In this document: piece by piece, positions 55,198-63,176 of the stretch
Position numbering within the stretch: the stretch's first letter is position 1
Layout of the letters: every line of letters starts with the position of its first letter
Assembly: GCA_029259935.1 (NCBI GenBank)
Contig: JAJDEH010000009.1
Coordinates: 1 to 64,000, forward strand
Reading direction: 5' to 3'
Source of the DNA: Planctomycetota bacterium
Lineage (GTDB): Bacteria; Planctomycetota; Planctomycetia; Pirellulales; Pirellulaceae
DNA length: 64,000 nucleotides
Position numbers and translations under genes: made by a program
The notes under the pieces: generated by a model
Told to the model about the DNA's origin: nothing
Databases searched by the model: none
Seen by the model: only the letters and a program-made list of their open reading frames with translations

Positions 55198-56453
55198 ACT
55201 TTCGACTCCCGTAGTTGGGCCACGAGCAACCCTTCCGCCTGACGCAGCCAAGCATGCAATTGATCGGGATCTTCGATTTCGATGCCGGCATCTTTCAGCT
55301 CGACGGCCGCCTTCTTGACGAGCGGCGCGAATTCGTCAGCCATCGCCAACAGCCCGGCGTCGTCGTGATCCAGTTCTTCAATGGTCCGCAGCAGATCGCC
55401 CATCAAATCCGAACTCTGCCGCAATTGATCGATATCGATCGGCAGCGAAGTATCGACGACGATTTGCTCGACCCACACGCCGTCGCATTCGTTGGCCAAA
55501 TTGTGGATCTGCGCGAGTACCTCTTCGCGATCGGTTCGCCGCACCAGCGACTGGTGCGCGCCACAAGCGCCTCGCAAGACCAAGCGAACGGCCGCCAACC
55601 GGCCCTCGGATTCATCCCGGCATGCGGCCAGTTTGGCGCTGGCGGCCTGATAAAGTTCCGACAGTCCCATCGATTCATCCAAGTCGACTTCGGCCAGATG
55701 CCAACGGACGGTATCGGTCGCGTGAAAGTCGACGGATTGGATTTCGCCATGATCGACGGTCACTAGCAAACATCCCTTCGCGCCGGTCTCCTTGATGTGG
55801 CGGCCTTGTGTGTTGCCCGCATAAGCGATGTACGGCTCTTCGCGAATCGGCGGCGCGGACCGCTGGTGAATATGTCCCAGTGCCCAATAGTCGTAACCTT
55901 GGCCGGTGAGCACTTCCTCGGAGGTCGGCGCGTAGGTGCAGTGGTCGACATTGCCCGTCAAACTGGTGTGCAGCACGCCAATGTTGAAACAGCCGGTGAC
56001 CGCCGCCGGATACTTCGCGGCCAAATCATGAGGGCACTGAGGCGTGGCGAAACCTTGACCATGCAAGGCCACGGCCAATGGCTCGATCCTGAAAGTTTCC
56101 GGCTCGCCAACGGAAAACTGATGCACGTTGTCGGGCCAAGTAATGGCCTGTCGCACTTTGCTGGCCGCGTCGTGATTGCCGCGAATGAGATAGACCTGAA
56201 TGCCCTGCTTGGCCAAGCGTCGGAACTGGCCCGCCGTCCAGAGGCCGGTTCGCATATCTTGCCATTCGCCGTCAAACAAGTCTCCGGCCACGATCAGGAA
56301 ATCGACCGACTGGTCGAGCGCCAAGGTGACAAGGTTGGCGAAAGCTTCGCGAGTGGCACCGCGCAGTTGCTCGACGGGCGCGCCTTCGTAAGCCTCTAGA
56401 CCGCGCAGAGGGCTGTCGATATGCGCGTCAGCCGCGTGAATGAACTTGAACAT
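55194..56453 (-). CDS. YhaO/SbcD-like metallophosphoesterase (DNA nuclease)
   Basis: A 419-residue calcineurin-fold nuclease. All metal motifs are present: 'FIHAADAHIDSPL' (Asp9, His11), 'IVAGDLFDGEW', 'LIRGNHDAA', 'GVLHTS' and 'WALGHIHQRS'. A C-terminal extension of about 150 residues likely contacts the ATPase partner. It overlaps the yhaN-like gene by four bases and is first in the operon. As in Mre11/SbcD, it is expected to process DNA ends or hairpins in concert with the ATPase. There is a 930-base gene-free region upstream. Confidence 0.92.
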   Translation of the reverse strand: MFKFIHAADAHIDSPLRGLEAYEGAPVEQLRGATREAFANLVTLALDQSVDFLIVAGDLFDGEWQDMRTGLWTAGQFRRLAKQGIQVYLIRGNHDAASKVRQAITWPDNVHQFSVGEPETFRIEPLAVALHGQGFATPQCPHDLAAKYPAAVTGCFNIGVLHTSLTGNVDHCTYAPTSEEVLTGQGYDYWALGHIHQRSAPPIREEPYIAYAGNTQGRHIKETGAKGCLLVTVDHGEIQSVDFHATDTVRWHLAEVDLDESMGLSELYQAASAKLAACRDESEGRLAAVRLVLRGACGAHQSLVRRTDREEVLAQIHNLANECDGVWVEQIVVDTSLPIDIDQLRQSSDLMGDLLRTIEELDHDDAGLLAMADEFAPLVKKAAVELKDAGIEIEDPDQLHAWLRQAEGLLVAQLRESKV

Positions 56454-57384
56454 GGCAGTTAGAAATGGATCCGTCCGCGTGGAAGATTTTGCCCAATCGT
56501 TACATCCTGTAATTTGACCACGGCGCTGTCACTGCGACCGCATACTAGACAGTTGTATATTATCCGTTTCATCGTGGACTTTCCACCCGTGGGACGGACC
56601 ATGGCGGACGTTCCGCCTCTCATTCAGCCGGCCAGCCGCTTGGAAAATTCCGAATTGTCAAAGATCTACTGGGCGGGGCAAAGCGGCGCACTCACGCTGC
56701 TGTAACATATGGCCTTCGCTCATTACCTTGGTTTTCTAGCAGTTTGTTGAACAATCGCATTCGAAACGCTTGCAAAGACAATCGTGTCACCAACAGCAAC
56801 AAGAAAATCGCGACGCGCTGGCGCTTCGCATTTCGAATCGCAGCTTCTTTCAACGGACTACCAAGGATCGTTCGAGCAATTGGTGTCCCATTAGCCGGCA
56901 TGCGTTAGCATCCGGTTCTGAAAAACCGCGGCTAGCGCCCAACGGCTGATCAAAACGCGACACTTGTTTCGCGAACGATCCTAAGCCCGGCACGGAATGC
57001 CCAGCCCCATCCAAATTCTATTCTACGCAACTCGGGCCAACCGTTCCACGTAAAGGACAAACGGCAAACTGCGCGGCTACCAGCAACCGTAAACTACATA
57101 AAGTGCTCCCGCCGGATCCGGCCCTGGCGGTAGCAAGGATTCGGTGGCGGGGCATGATAGCAATTCACACCGTCGTGCTTCCGCCGGGACGAGCCCGGCG
57201 GAGCGCCGCGGTTGCTCCAGCTAGTTCAGGTCGTAACTGGCCATCGGCTAGATTCCTTAAACGCCGTCCGTGTGCTGCTGCGCGGGGTTGCGGATGGCGC
57301 AGCACCGGTGGCAAAAACGCCGCCACGCCAACGCAAGAAGTGATTTCTGAGAATGTGTGACAAAATGGAGGACAAGGTCCCTTC
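56454..57384. other. Long gene-free region at the edge of an accessory island
   Basis: No frame here has a credible start and protein pattern; short frames of 60-85 codons look like chance. One strong palindrome lies at 57181-57201. The promoter for the yhaO-yhaN operon should lie near 56460-56560, but none can be pinpointed. Confidence 0.5.
57181..57201. repeat. REP-like palindrome, copy 1
   Basis: CCGCCGGG (57181-57188) pairs with CCCGGCGG (57194-57201) around ACGAG. Similar palindromes occur at 58781-58799 and 58891-58915, all within this 2 kb island. Confidence 0.65.
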
Positions 57385-57861
57385 TCATTCCACGTAAGCG
57401 TCTCCTTCCCGCAAAGTCTCTTCAATCCACTCATCGAATGTGAATGTCCCTCGACTCCATTGCCTTTGGCTTGTGTCCCACTCTTTGACCAAGCCACTTT
57501 GCTCAAGCAGAATCAGTCTGCCGTAGTTCGTCATGGCAATAGCCCAATCCGAATCTCGGTTACGCCCAGCTGAACGCCATTTCGGTGTGAACTTGTCGAT
57601 ATACCACTCCGTCGCCCACTCTAATGGTGGGAGCGGTGGCTCCGTCGAGATACCAAAAATCGTCACCAAAGGCCCACCATCAATGAACAACTCTGCACCA
57701 TTGAATTGTCTGAGCATCTGCGATAGCGTTTCTGGCATCTTTCCTAACTCTTCATCTACGGCCAGGATCCTGTCCATGGAGCAAGCCGGCAGAATCTTGT
57801 GAACACGGTCAGGATAGGAGTGAAGCCGGCGAAGCACATCTTCCCAATTCACGTTCATCAT
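57385..57861 (-). CDS. SMI1/KNR4 (SUKH) family protein, probable immunity protein
   Basis: A 158-residue cytoplasmic protein. The order of features follows the SUKH fold: N-terminal helix, 'LPETLSQMLRQFNGAELFIDGGP' (the 'P..l...y...NG' signature, here MPETLSQMLRQFNGAELF), a strand-rich middle, then 'DWAIAMTNYGRLILLEQSGLVKEWD' and the final helix 'FDEWIEETLREG'. SUKH proteins commonly neutralise polymorphic toxins; some have other roles. AGGGG lies before the ATG at 57861. It sits about 200 bases downstream of a second SUKH-like gene on the same strand. Confidence 0.8.
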   Translation of the reverse strand: MMNVNWEDVLRRLHSYPDRVHKILPACSMDRILAVDEELGKMPETLSQMLRQFNGAELFIDGGPLVTIFGISTEPPLPPLEWATEWYIDKFTPKWRSAGRNRDSDWAIAMTNYGRLILLEQSGLVKEWDTSQRQWSRGTFTFDEWIEETLREGDAYVE

Positions 57862-58060
57862 GGTGCCCCTGAAGCTTGCCGAATCATGGCTGCACGATCA
57901 ATTAATGGTCCCATCGTTGAATTTTGAAAATGCCCGCCGTGCTCGGTTAGATTCACCGAGTAGCAGAACTACGAATCGAGAAAGTGTTTGAAAAAAGGGG
58001 GCAAGGTGGGCGGGGGACATGTTTTTGATTCTATGAACAGTTGCTGTAGCGCCGGAGTCG

Positions 58061-58597
58061 TTAGAATAGCCCTGCCTCTGCTGATTCCAATGTGACCGAC
58101 CAGATTCCCTCAGTGTCACACAACGGCGCACTGTCAATCGTCTCAAATGCCGTTCGTAGTGTCCCACTACTATCGAATCCTTCACTCGATGCTTTGTTGA
58201 AATGGGCGATAAACTGGTAGAACCGTCCAATCGACGTATTGATGAGTTGGGTTTCACCTGACAATCGATGTAGACGAGGCATATCGATGTAGACGAGGCA
58301 TCCGGTATCGCAGTCGATGACATGCGTGCCAAACTCATTCTGACCAACTGCGACCGCACGCTCAATAGTCTTTTCGTCGTTATTCATAAAGTAGCTCTTG
58401 CCCTGAGTGTCGGCAGACAGCACCAACGTCTTTAAGCATTTGAACCACTCCGCAAATCGCTTCGGAAGACCAAGATCGTCGATGATCCGAGTCGCTACAC
58501 CAAGCTCCGTACGAACTGTGTCGTCCATTGCAGGTTGACTCAGATTCTCAATGCCGATCAAATCACGAAGCTCTTGAATCGTAAGTGAAGAATTCAT
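58061..58597 (-). CDS. SUKH-4-like immunity protein with internal 19-base tandem duplication
   Basis: A 178-residue protein. The pattern 'LGLPKRFAEWFKCLKTLVLS', 'AVGQNEFGTHVIDCDTGCLVYID' and 'TQLINTSIGRFYQFIAHFNKA' matches the immunity proteins of the SUKH-4 group, where a nucleotide-like 'G...I.lD...G.V..iD' pair precedes 'fvNsS...f..fl'. A perfect 19-base tandem repeat at 58264-58301 encodes CLVYID in one frame and MPRLHR in the next. It overlaps the preceding toxin-like fragment by four bases (ATGA), the usual toxin-immunity coupling. The family call is from motif memory. Confidence 0.6.
   Translation of the reverse strand: MNSSLTIQELRDLIGIENLSQPAMDDTVRTELGVATRIIDDLGLPKRFAEWFKCLKTLVLSADTQGKSYFMNNDEKTIERAVAVGQNEFGTHVIDCDTGCLVYIDMPRLHRLSGETQLINTSIGRFYQFIAHFNKASSEGFDSSGTLRTAFETIDSAPLCDTEGIWSVTLESAEAGLF
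58264..58301. repeat. 19-base perfect tandem duplication inside a coding gene
   Basis: ATCGATGTAGACGAGGCAT occurs twice with no spacer (58264-58282 and 58283-58301). As 19 is not a multiple of three, the two copies are read in different frames. Confidence 0.95.
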
Positions 58598-58750
58598 AGC
58601 CCTTCATTTCTCAACAATTCGTCAAGTGCCTTGTTTCCTCGAACGCGAGATGCCTTGTCTCCCCACTCAACCAAGTACGTAATGTCAGCATCGGGAAAGT
58701 CTTGTGCCAGCATTCTATCGCAATTTGGAATGAGAAGCTGACAGGGCTGT
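58594..58750 (-). pseudogene. Truncated 3' end of a probable polymorphic toxin gene
   Basis: About 50 codons ending in 'DFPDADITYLVEWGDKASRVRGNKALDELLRNEGL'. This looks like the tail of a longer protein: it runs into its stop with a four-base overlap (ATGA) onto the immunity-type gene, but upstream of about 58750 the frame enters palindromic repeat DNA and has no proper start. The arrangement, toxin C-terminus directly before SUKH gene, suggests a degraded polymorphic toxin. 'NCDRML' might be the second half of a deaminase PCxxC motif, but that is speculative. Confidence 0.4.
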
Positions 58751-58780
58751 CTTGGCGAGTAGCTGCTCAGTTGTCGCTCG

Positions 58781-58799
58781 CGCCGGGACAAGCCCGGTG
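58781..58799. repeat. REP-like palindrome, copy 2
   Basis: CGCCGGG (58781-58787) pairs with CCCGGTG (58793-58799) around ACAAG. It is slightly degenerate and lies at the break point of the truncated toxin-like gene. Confidence 0.6.
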
Positions 58800-58890
58800 G
58801 AAGCGCTGTGACGGAAACGCTGCGGCAGAACAATGCGGCGAAGTAGCTTCGCCCCGAAAGTCCCCAAAAGAAAGACTAATTCGCGAGAGT

Positions 58891-58915
58891 TTCCGCCGGG
58901 CAGGCCCCGGCGGAA
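58891..58915. repeat. REP-like palindrome, copy 3
   Basis: TTCCGCCGGG (58891-58900) pairs perfectly with CCCGGCGGAA (58906-58915) around CAGGC. With copy 2 it bounds about 135 bases that also contain a GGCGAAG/CTTCGCC hairpin (near 58839-58856), so the pair may form one compound repeat unit. Confidence 0.65.
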
Positions 58916-59121
58916 GCAACGATTCAACGTTGGGGCAAGGCTTCCGGCCATTTGCATCGAACACTGGACTGGATCAGCTACATCATCCCTGCGTCTGAAT
59001 CGATCGGTGCGTGCAAGCTCGGCGCCCTACATTCGCAGTTTGAAACATCGCGCGGCCGTGGGCAAGCGCGTCGGCAAGATGGCTGACTCGACACGGCGCT
59101 GTTACCATGATGGCGAAAGAC

Positions 59122-59255
59122 CTAGTGCTTTGTTACAGCTAAGAATTAGGATTCGTTGAATTCGTGGGGTGCCACTGGCGTCTCGCCAGCGTAGTGCTAC
59201 GAGCACGGGCAAGATGCCCGTGGCACCCTAAAATCAAGCTGTCACAAAGCACTAG
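59122..59255. mobile_element. MITE-like element with terminal inverted repeats
   Basis: A 134-base segment ends in CTAGTGCTTTGTTACAGCT (59122-59140) and its inverted copy (59237-59255), matching at 18 of 19 positions. Inside are GGGTGCCAC (59167-59175) paired with GTGGCACCC (59220-59228) and two smaller hairpins (CTGGCG/CGCCAG and CACGGGC/GCCCGTG), so the whole can fold into a branched structure. It has no coding capacity. It ends about 40 bases before an SDR gene, so it may influence that gene's transcription. Confidence 0.75.
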
Positions 59256-59295
59256 CAAGGAATTACGGACACCCAACTCTTATCGCGAGACCGAT

Positions 59296-60072
59296 ATGTC
59301 GCTGAATGATCAAGTTGCCTTTATCACGGGCGGGGCTGTTGGATTGGGGAAGTGTATTGCTGGCCGCCTGGCCGAAGACGGCGCTCGCCTGGTGCTGTTC
59401 GCGCCCGAAGAAGATCAGCTTCAGCAGACCAGCGACGAATTGCGAGCCGCCGGTGCCGACGTCTTGCCGATCGTGGGCGACGTGACAAGCGAACAGAGCA
59501 TTCAAGACGCGGTCGCTCGCACGCAAGATTCCTGGGGGCCGGTTGACATCCTGGTGAACAATTCCGGAATCGCCGGGCCCACCGCCATGGTCTCGGACGT
59601 GGCTTTGGCCGATTGGGACGACTGTCTGGCGATCAACCTGACCGGGGCCTTTCTTTGTTGCAAAGCGGTGGCTCCGGAGATGATTCGACGACGCTCGGGA
59701 AAGATCATTAATATCTCGTCGATCGCGGGCCGCATTGGCTATGCGTTGCGCAGCCCCTATGCGGTCTCGAAATGGGGTATGGTCGGACTGACTAAGTCGT
59801 TAGCCAATGAACTGGGGCCTTATGAAATCCAGGTCAATGTCATTCTTCCCGGACCGGTCCAAGGCGAGCGGATGAACAATGTCATCGCCGCCCGTGCCAA
59901 GGAAACCGGCCAGACCATTGAAGAGGCGACCGCCGGATATACGGACAAGGCCGCGCTGCGCCGCATGGTCAAGCCGGAAGACATCTCCTCGATGGTGGCA
60001 TTTCTGGCGTCGCCGGCGGGAAACAACATCACCGGCGAGTCGCTCGACGTTTCGGCGGGCTATGGTTGGTAA
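59296..60072 (+). CDS. Short-chain dehydrogenase/reductase (FabG-like)
   Basis: A 258-residue classical SDR. The ATG at 59296 begins the normal N-terminus (MSLNDQVAFITGGAVGLGK); the longest frame would start inside the MITE-like element. Cofactor motif TGGAVGLG, 'NNSG' (where NNAG is usual), catalytic Ser in 'IINISSIAG', and Tyr/Lys in 'SPYAVSKWGMVGLTKSLANELGPYEIQVNVILPGPVQ' are all present. The C-terminus 'NNITGESLDVSAGYGW' is typical of 3-oxoacyl-ACP reductase-like enzymes. Substrate unknown. It has no tightly linked neighbour, since the next gene starts 249 bases later. Confidence 0.88.
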   Translation: MSLNDQVAFITGGAVGLGKCIAGRLAEDGARLVLFAPEEDQLQQTSDELRAAGADVLPIVGDVTSEQSIQDAVARTQDSWGPVDILVNNSGIAGPTAMVSDVALADWDDCLAINLTGAFLCCKAVAPEMIRRRSGKIINISSIAGRIGYALRSPYAVSKWGMVGLTKSLANELGPYEIQVNVILPGPVQGERMNNVIAARAKETGQTIEEATAGYTDKAALRRMVKPEDISSMVAFLASPAGNNITGESLDVSAGYGW

Positions 60073-60321
60073 CTCCCATGTCCCAGCGCCGCGCCTGTTT
60101 CAGCCGCCTTGCGTGGATTCCAGCGCGAACTAGAATCGACCATTGAGACGCAATCGTTGTAATGACGGTAGTGATTATGTTGACCAGGCAGATTGGTCGC
60201 TGATCGCTCCGCGATCATGGCGTCAGGTTCGCCGAGCGAATCAAGACGTTGCATTAAACAAAGCCTACACTTGGCTAGGCATCTATCTCCCCCCCTCCGC
60301 CCACCAGGTTGTTCTGATTCG

Positions 60322-61035
60322 ATGGCACAGAAAAAACACGAGGACAGTGAAGCGGCGAGCGCGGAACCACAATTACCCGAAGCGGCCCGCGCCTTCATTT
60401 CACTGTTTTTGGTACTCCATTTGTTCATTGTTTTCACGGCCTTGATGGCTGGTGTAACGATGGCGCCTTCACCTCTGCAGACACGATTTCTGTCGATCGT
60501 TCGGCCTTATGTTCGCGGGCTGAACTTTGAACTTCAGAATGCCCACTTAAACCTGGACGTGGCGTACGGCGGTAATGAGGATGCCGATTACCGTCTGGAG
60601 TACTCGATGAGTGGAGTAAGCGACGAGCAAACGGAACCGTGGCAAGGACTGCCCGACGTGGGATCCCGGGCCAGCGACCGCTACCATCGCTATCAACGGT
60701 TGAATCGCCGCATCGCGATTTTAGACCAGGTGGGTGGGCAAGCTTCCGCTCCCATGCAAGCTGCGGCGGCGCGATTGGTGCAAGGCGTGGCGACGCGGTT
60801 GTCGTCGGAAGAGAAAATCGCATCCGGGGGCCGCTTGCGATGCCGTCGGCGGCGTCCCATCTTCATGGACGCGATCTCGCGCGGAAACCAAGAACAAATC
60901 AATCCCAACAGCGACTTGTATGTGAATGACGCCTACTCGGCTACCGTGCTTGTCGACGATGTCACGGGCAAGGTTTTTGTCAACAAGGATGCGAGCAGCC
61001 GCGAAGTTGCTCAACCGGGGACCGAAGGTAGCTGA
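60322..61035 (+). CDS. Single-pass membrane protein, partner of the HTTM protein
   Basis: A 237-residue protein from the ATG at 60322 (MAQKKHEDSEAA); the frame is open further upstream but without support. One transmembrane helix lies near residues 25-46 (AFISLFLVLHLFIVFTALMAGV). The remainder is outside the membrane and mixed in character, with 'LNFELQNAHLNLDVAYGGNEDADYRLEYS' and a helical Arg/Ala-rich region. I recognise no catalytic motif. It ends one base before the start of the HTTM gene, so they form an operon and probably a complex. Confidence 0.6.
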   Translation: MAQKKHEDSEAASAEPQLPEAARAFISLFLVLHLFIVFTALMAGVTMAPSPLQTRFLSIVRPYVRGLNFELQNAHLNLDVAYGGNEDADYRLEYSMSGVSDEQTEPWQGLPDVGSRASDRYHRYQRLNRRIAILDQVGGQASAPMQAAAARLVQGVATRLSSEEKIASGGRLRCRRRRPIFMDAISRGNQEQINPNSDLYVNDAYSATVLVDDVTGKVFVNKDASSREVAQPGTEGS

Positions 61036-61036
61036 A

Positions 61037-62065
61037 ATGATTCAACAAATCCGCCAATACTTTTCGGAATTGATCGACACCTGCGGTCACGCCTGGAATC
61101 GTTTTTGGTTCGCTCCTGGCGATGCGCTAGTGCCGTGCATCATGAGGATCTTGGTTGGAGTCATGGCCATCTATTTCCTGGCCTCGCATACCGCCGATCT
61201 CGTTCGCTGGTTCGGCCCCGACGGACTGTTGCCTTTTGAAAATGTGCTGGAAATCGACAGACTAGATCAGAACAACGCCAACCCGATGCGGTGGAGCTAC
61301 CTGGCGCTGACCGATTCACCTAGTACGTTGTGGGCTTTGCATGTTGCCGGCATCGCCGTTTTGTTGGCTTTTACGTTGGGCGTTTATACCAGAATCACGG
61401 CGGTCGCTTCGCTCGTGGTGCTGCTGTCGTACGTGCATCGCGCGCCGCCCATCACCGGCCAATTGGAGCCGGTGCTGACGATGATGGTCTTTTACTTGTG
61501 CCTTGCCCCGTGTGGCCGGTTTCTGTCGATCGATGCCTGGCGGGCGTCGCGCAAGGCCGAGCCGAGTCTGGCCAAACCGGGCACTGAAGATCCGCGTAGC
61601 AAATCGCTCGCGGCGAACATCGCGGTACGCTTGATGCAAATCCACCTATCGTTGTTTTATTTGACACTGTGCCTTTCCAAACTGGCGGCCTTTCCGTGGT
61701 TGGATGGCGGGGCGGCTTGGGTGCTGATCGCCATGCCCAACAACAGTTTGGTCGATTTGCAATTCTTGCATCAGGTGCCGTACCTCGTCTGGCTGTGGAC
61801 GCACATGATTCCGTTGTTTGAGGGATCTTTCGCGTTGTTGATCTGGGTTCGCCCGCTGCGGCCACTTGTATACACCTGGGCCTTGGTGATGTGGATTTCT
61901 TTAGCCTTGATCTCGGGCCTGGTCAGTTTTGCCGTGTTGATGTTGGTCGCCGGCTTGGTGTTCGTTTCGCCCGCAACGATGCGATCCGCGGCGGGCTGGG
62001 TGACCGGCAAGCTGGGTATCCAGGCCGATCTGGGCGACGGCGTCACGCAACCCGCGGCGGCGTAA
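61037..62065 (+). CDS. HTTM-domain membrane protein
   Basis: A 342-residue polytopic membrane protein from the ATG at 61037, one base after the upstream stop, with AAGG for ribosome binding. Features of the HTTM family (horizontally transferred transmembrane domain, related to vitamin K-dependent carboxylase and SdpB) are 'RILVGVMAIYFLASHTADLVRWFGPDGLLPFE', 'ITAVASLVVLLSYVHRAPPITGQLEPVLTMMVFYLCLAPCGRFLSIDAW' and 'IAVRLMQIHLSLFYLTLCLSKLAAFPWLDGGAAW'. The C-terminal part adds further helices. Its reaction is unknown. Coupling with the single-pass protein upstream is the main clue to function. Confidence 0.8.
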   Translation: MIQQIRQYFSELIDTCGHAWNRFWFAPGDALVPCIMRILVGVMAIYFLASHTADLVRWFGPDGLLPFENVLEIDRLDQNNANPMRWSYLALTDSPSTLWALHVAGIAVLLAFTLGVYTRITAVASLVVLLSYVHRAPPITGQLEPVLTMMVFYLCLAPCGRFLSIDAWRASRKAEPSLAKPGTEDPRSKSLAANIAVRLMQIHLSLFYLTLCLSKLAAFPWLDGGAAWVLIAMPNNSLVDLQFLHQVPYLVWLWTHMIPLFEGSFALLIWVRPLRPLVYTWALVMWISLALISGLVSFAVLMLVAGLVFVSPATMRSAAGWVTGKLGIQADLGDGVTQPAAA

Positions 62066-62415
62066 CGCCCGCTCACGGCAAGACCAACACGCGCGGCACC
62101 GACACCGTGTCGCGCGAGCGAACCACGCGTTGCCCCTCCGCTACAAATCCGACTCCTTGGCGTGGTAGATGTCGGTGAACCTTTGGCGGGTTGCGGTCTA
62201 CTAGCGGAAATCATGAAGCCTGTGCTTGCGCCATGATTCGATGTCCCGAATGGAAACTGTGATAAGTGTCGGGCATGGCAAAGCGAACGCGTGTCGGAGG
62301 ATCACCACCAAACTCCGGTAAATGTGTAAAATGAAGCTGATCGCCGGTCGCACTTTTGGCGCGGCTTGGGTCGGAACCTACCCGTACGCCCGCACAAGCG
62401 AATGAGGGAGTTTGA
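62066..62415. other. Intergenic region upstream of an SDR gene
   Basis: About 350 bases with no credible gene. GAGGGAG lies just before the downstream ATG. No clear promoter, terminator or repeat was found. Confidence 0.4.
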
Positions 62416-63108
62416 ATGACGGACAAGCGATTGGTTGTGCTAACCGGTGCGAGCCGTGGCTTGGGTCTCGCGATGACTCGCGGACTGGCGGGGCTGGGGC
62501 ACACGGTGATCGGCTGTTCGCGATCATCGGAATCCGTGCTTTCCTTGCTGGATGATTTCGGTCCGCCCAACAGTTTTGAAGTGGTGGATGTCACGGACGA
62601 CAGGCAGGTCGGCAACTGGTCGACCGCCGTGTTGGCGGAATATGGTCCGCCCGACTTCCTTGTCAACAACGCGGCCACGATGAATGAAAATTCGCCGTTG
62701 TGGGATGTCTCCGAGGACGAGTTTTGCCGGACGGTGGATACCAATATCAAAGGCGTGTTCCACACGATACGCCACTTCGTACCCGCGATGGTGGAACGCG
62801 GCACGGGAGTCATCGTCAATTTCAGTTCCTATTGGGGGCGTGGCACGGCGGCGGAGGTGGCTCCCTACTGCGCGACGAAGTGGGCCGTGGAAGGATTGAC
62901 CCGGGCGCTGGCCGACGAATTGCCCCGCGGCATGGCGGCGGTGCCGTTCAATCCGGGAGTAATCCACACCGAAATGTTGGAAAGCTGCTTTGGTGCTGGG
63001 GCTGCATCCTATCCGAGTCCTTCGCAATGGGCCGAATCCGCTGTACCATTTCTGTTGCAACTCGGCCCGCATGACAACGGGCAACCGGTCACGGTGCCCG
63101 GTTTCTAA
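62416..63108 (+). CDS. Short-chain dehydrogenase/reductase
   Basis: A 230-residue SDR with a strong ribosome binding site (GAGGGAG). Motifs are TGASRGLG (cofactor), 'LVNNAA', Ser in 'IVNFSSYWG', and Tyr/Lys in 'APYCATKWAVEGLTRALADELP'. The C-terminal part 'VPFNPGVIHTEMLESCFGAG...SPSQWAESAVPFLLQLGPHDNGQPVTVPGF' is usual for small SDRs. Residues after the first motif ('CSRSSESV') do not clearly choose NAD or NADP. The ABC permease gene begins within 70 bases and may be co-transcribed. Confidence 0.88.
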   Translation: MTDKRLVVLTGASRGLGLAMTRGLAGLGHTVIGCSRSSESVLSLLDDFGPPNSFEVVDVTDDRQVGNWSTAVLAEYGPPDFLVNNAATMNENSPLWDVSEDEFCRTVDTNIKGVFHTIRHFVPAMVERGTGVIVNFSSYWGRGTAAEVAPYCATKWAVEGLTRALADELPRGMAAVPFNPGVIHTEMLESCFGAGAASYPSPSQWAESAVPFLLQLGPHDNGQPVTVPGF

Positions 63109-63176
63109 CGCGAATTGATTTGGCCAGGCGCTTCAAGTTGCACACCGGCGAGAAGGGTGAGTAAATTTTGACAACC

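Noticed and set aside
56692..56901. Small minus-strand frame (69 codons) with a hydrophobic patch
   Set aside because: No ribosome binding site, no partner gene and biased composition; probably chance.
57898..58365. Alternative 155-codon frame overlapping the SUKH-4-like gene
   Set aside because: Has family-unlike sequence; it is the frame that would be entered if one 19-base repeat were lost, so it is noted in a finding but not called as a gene.
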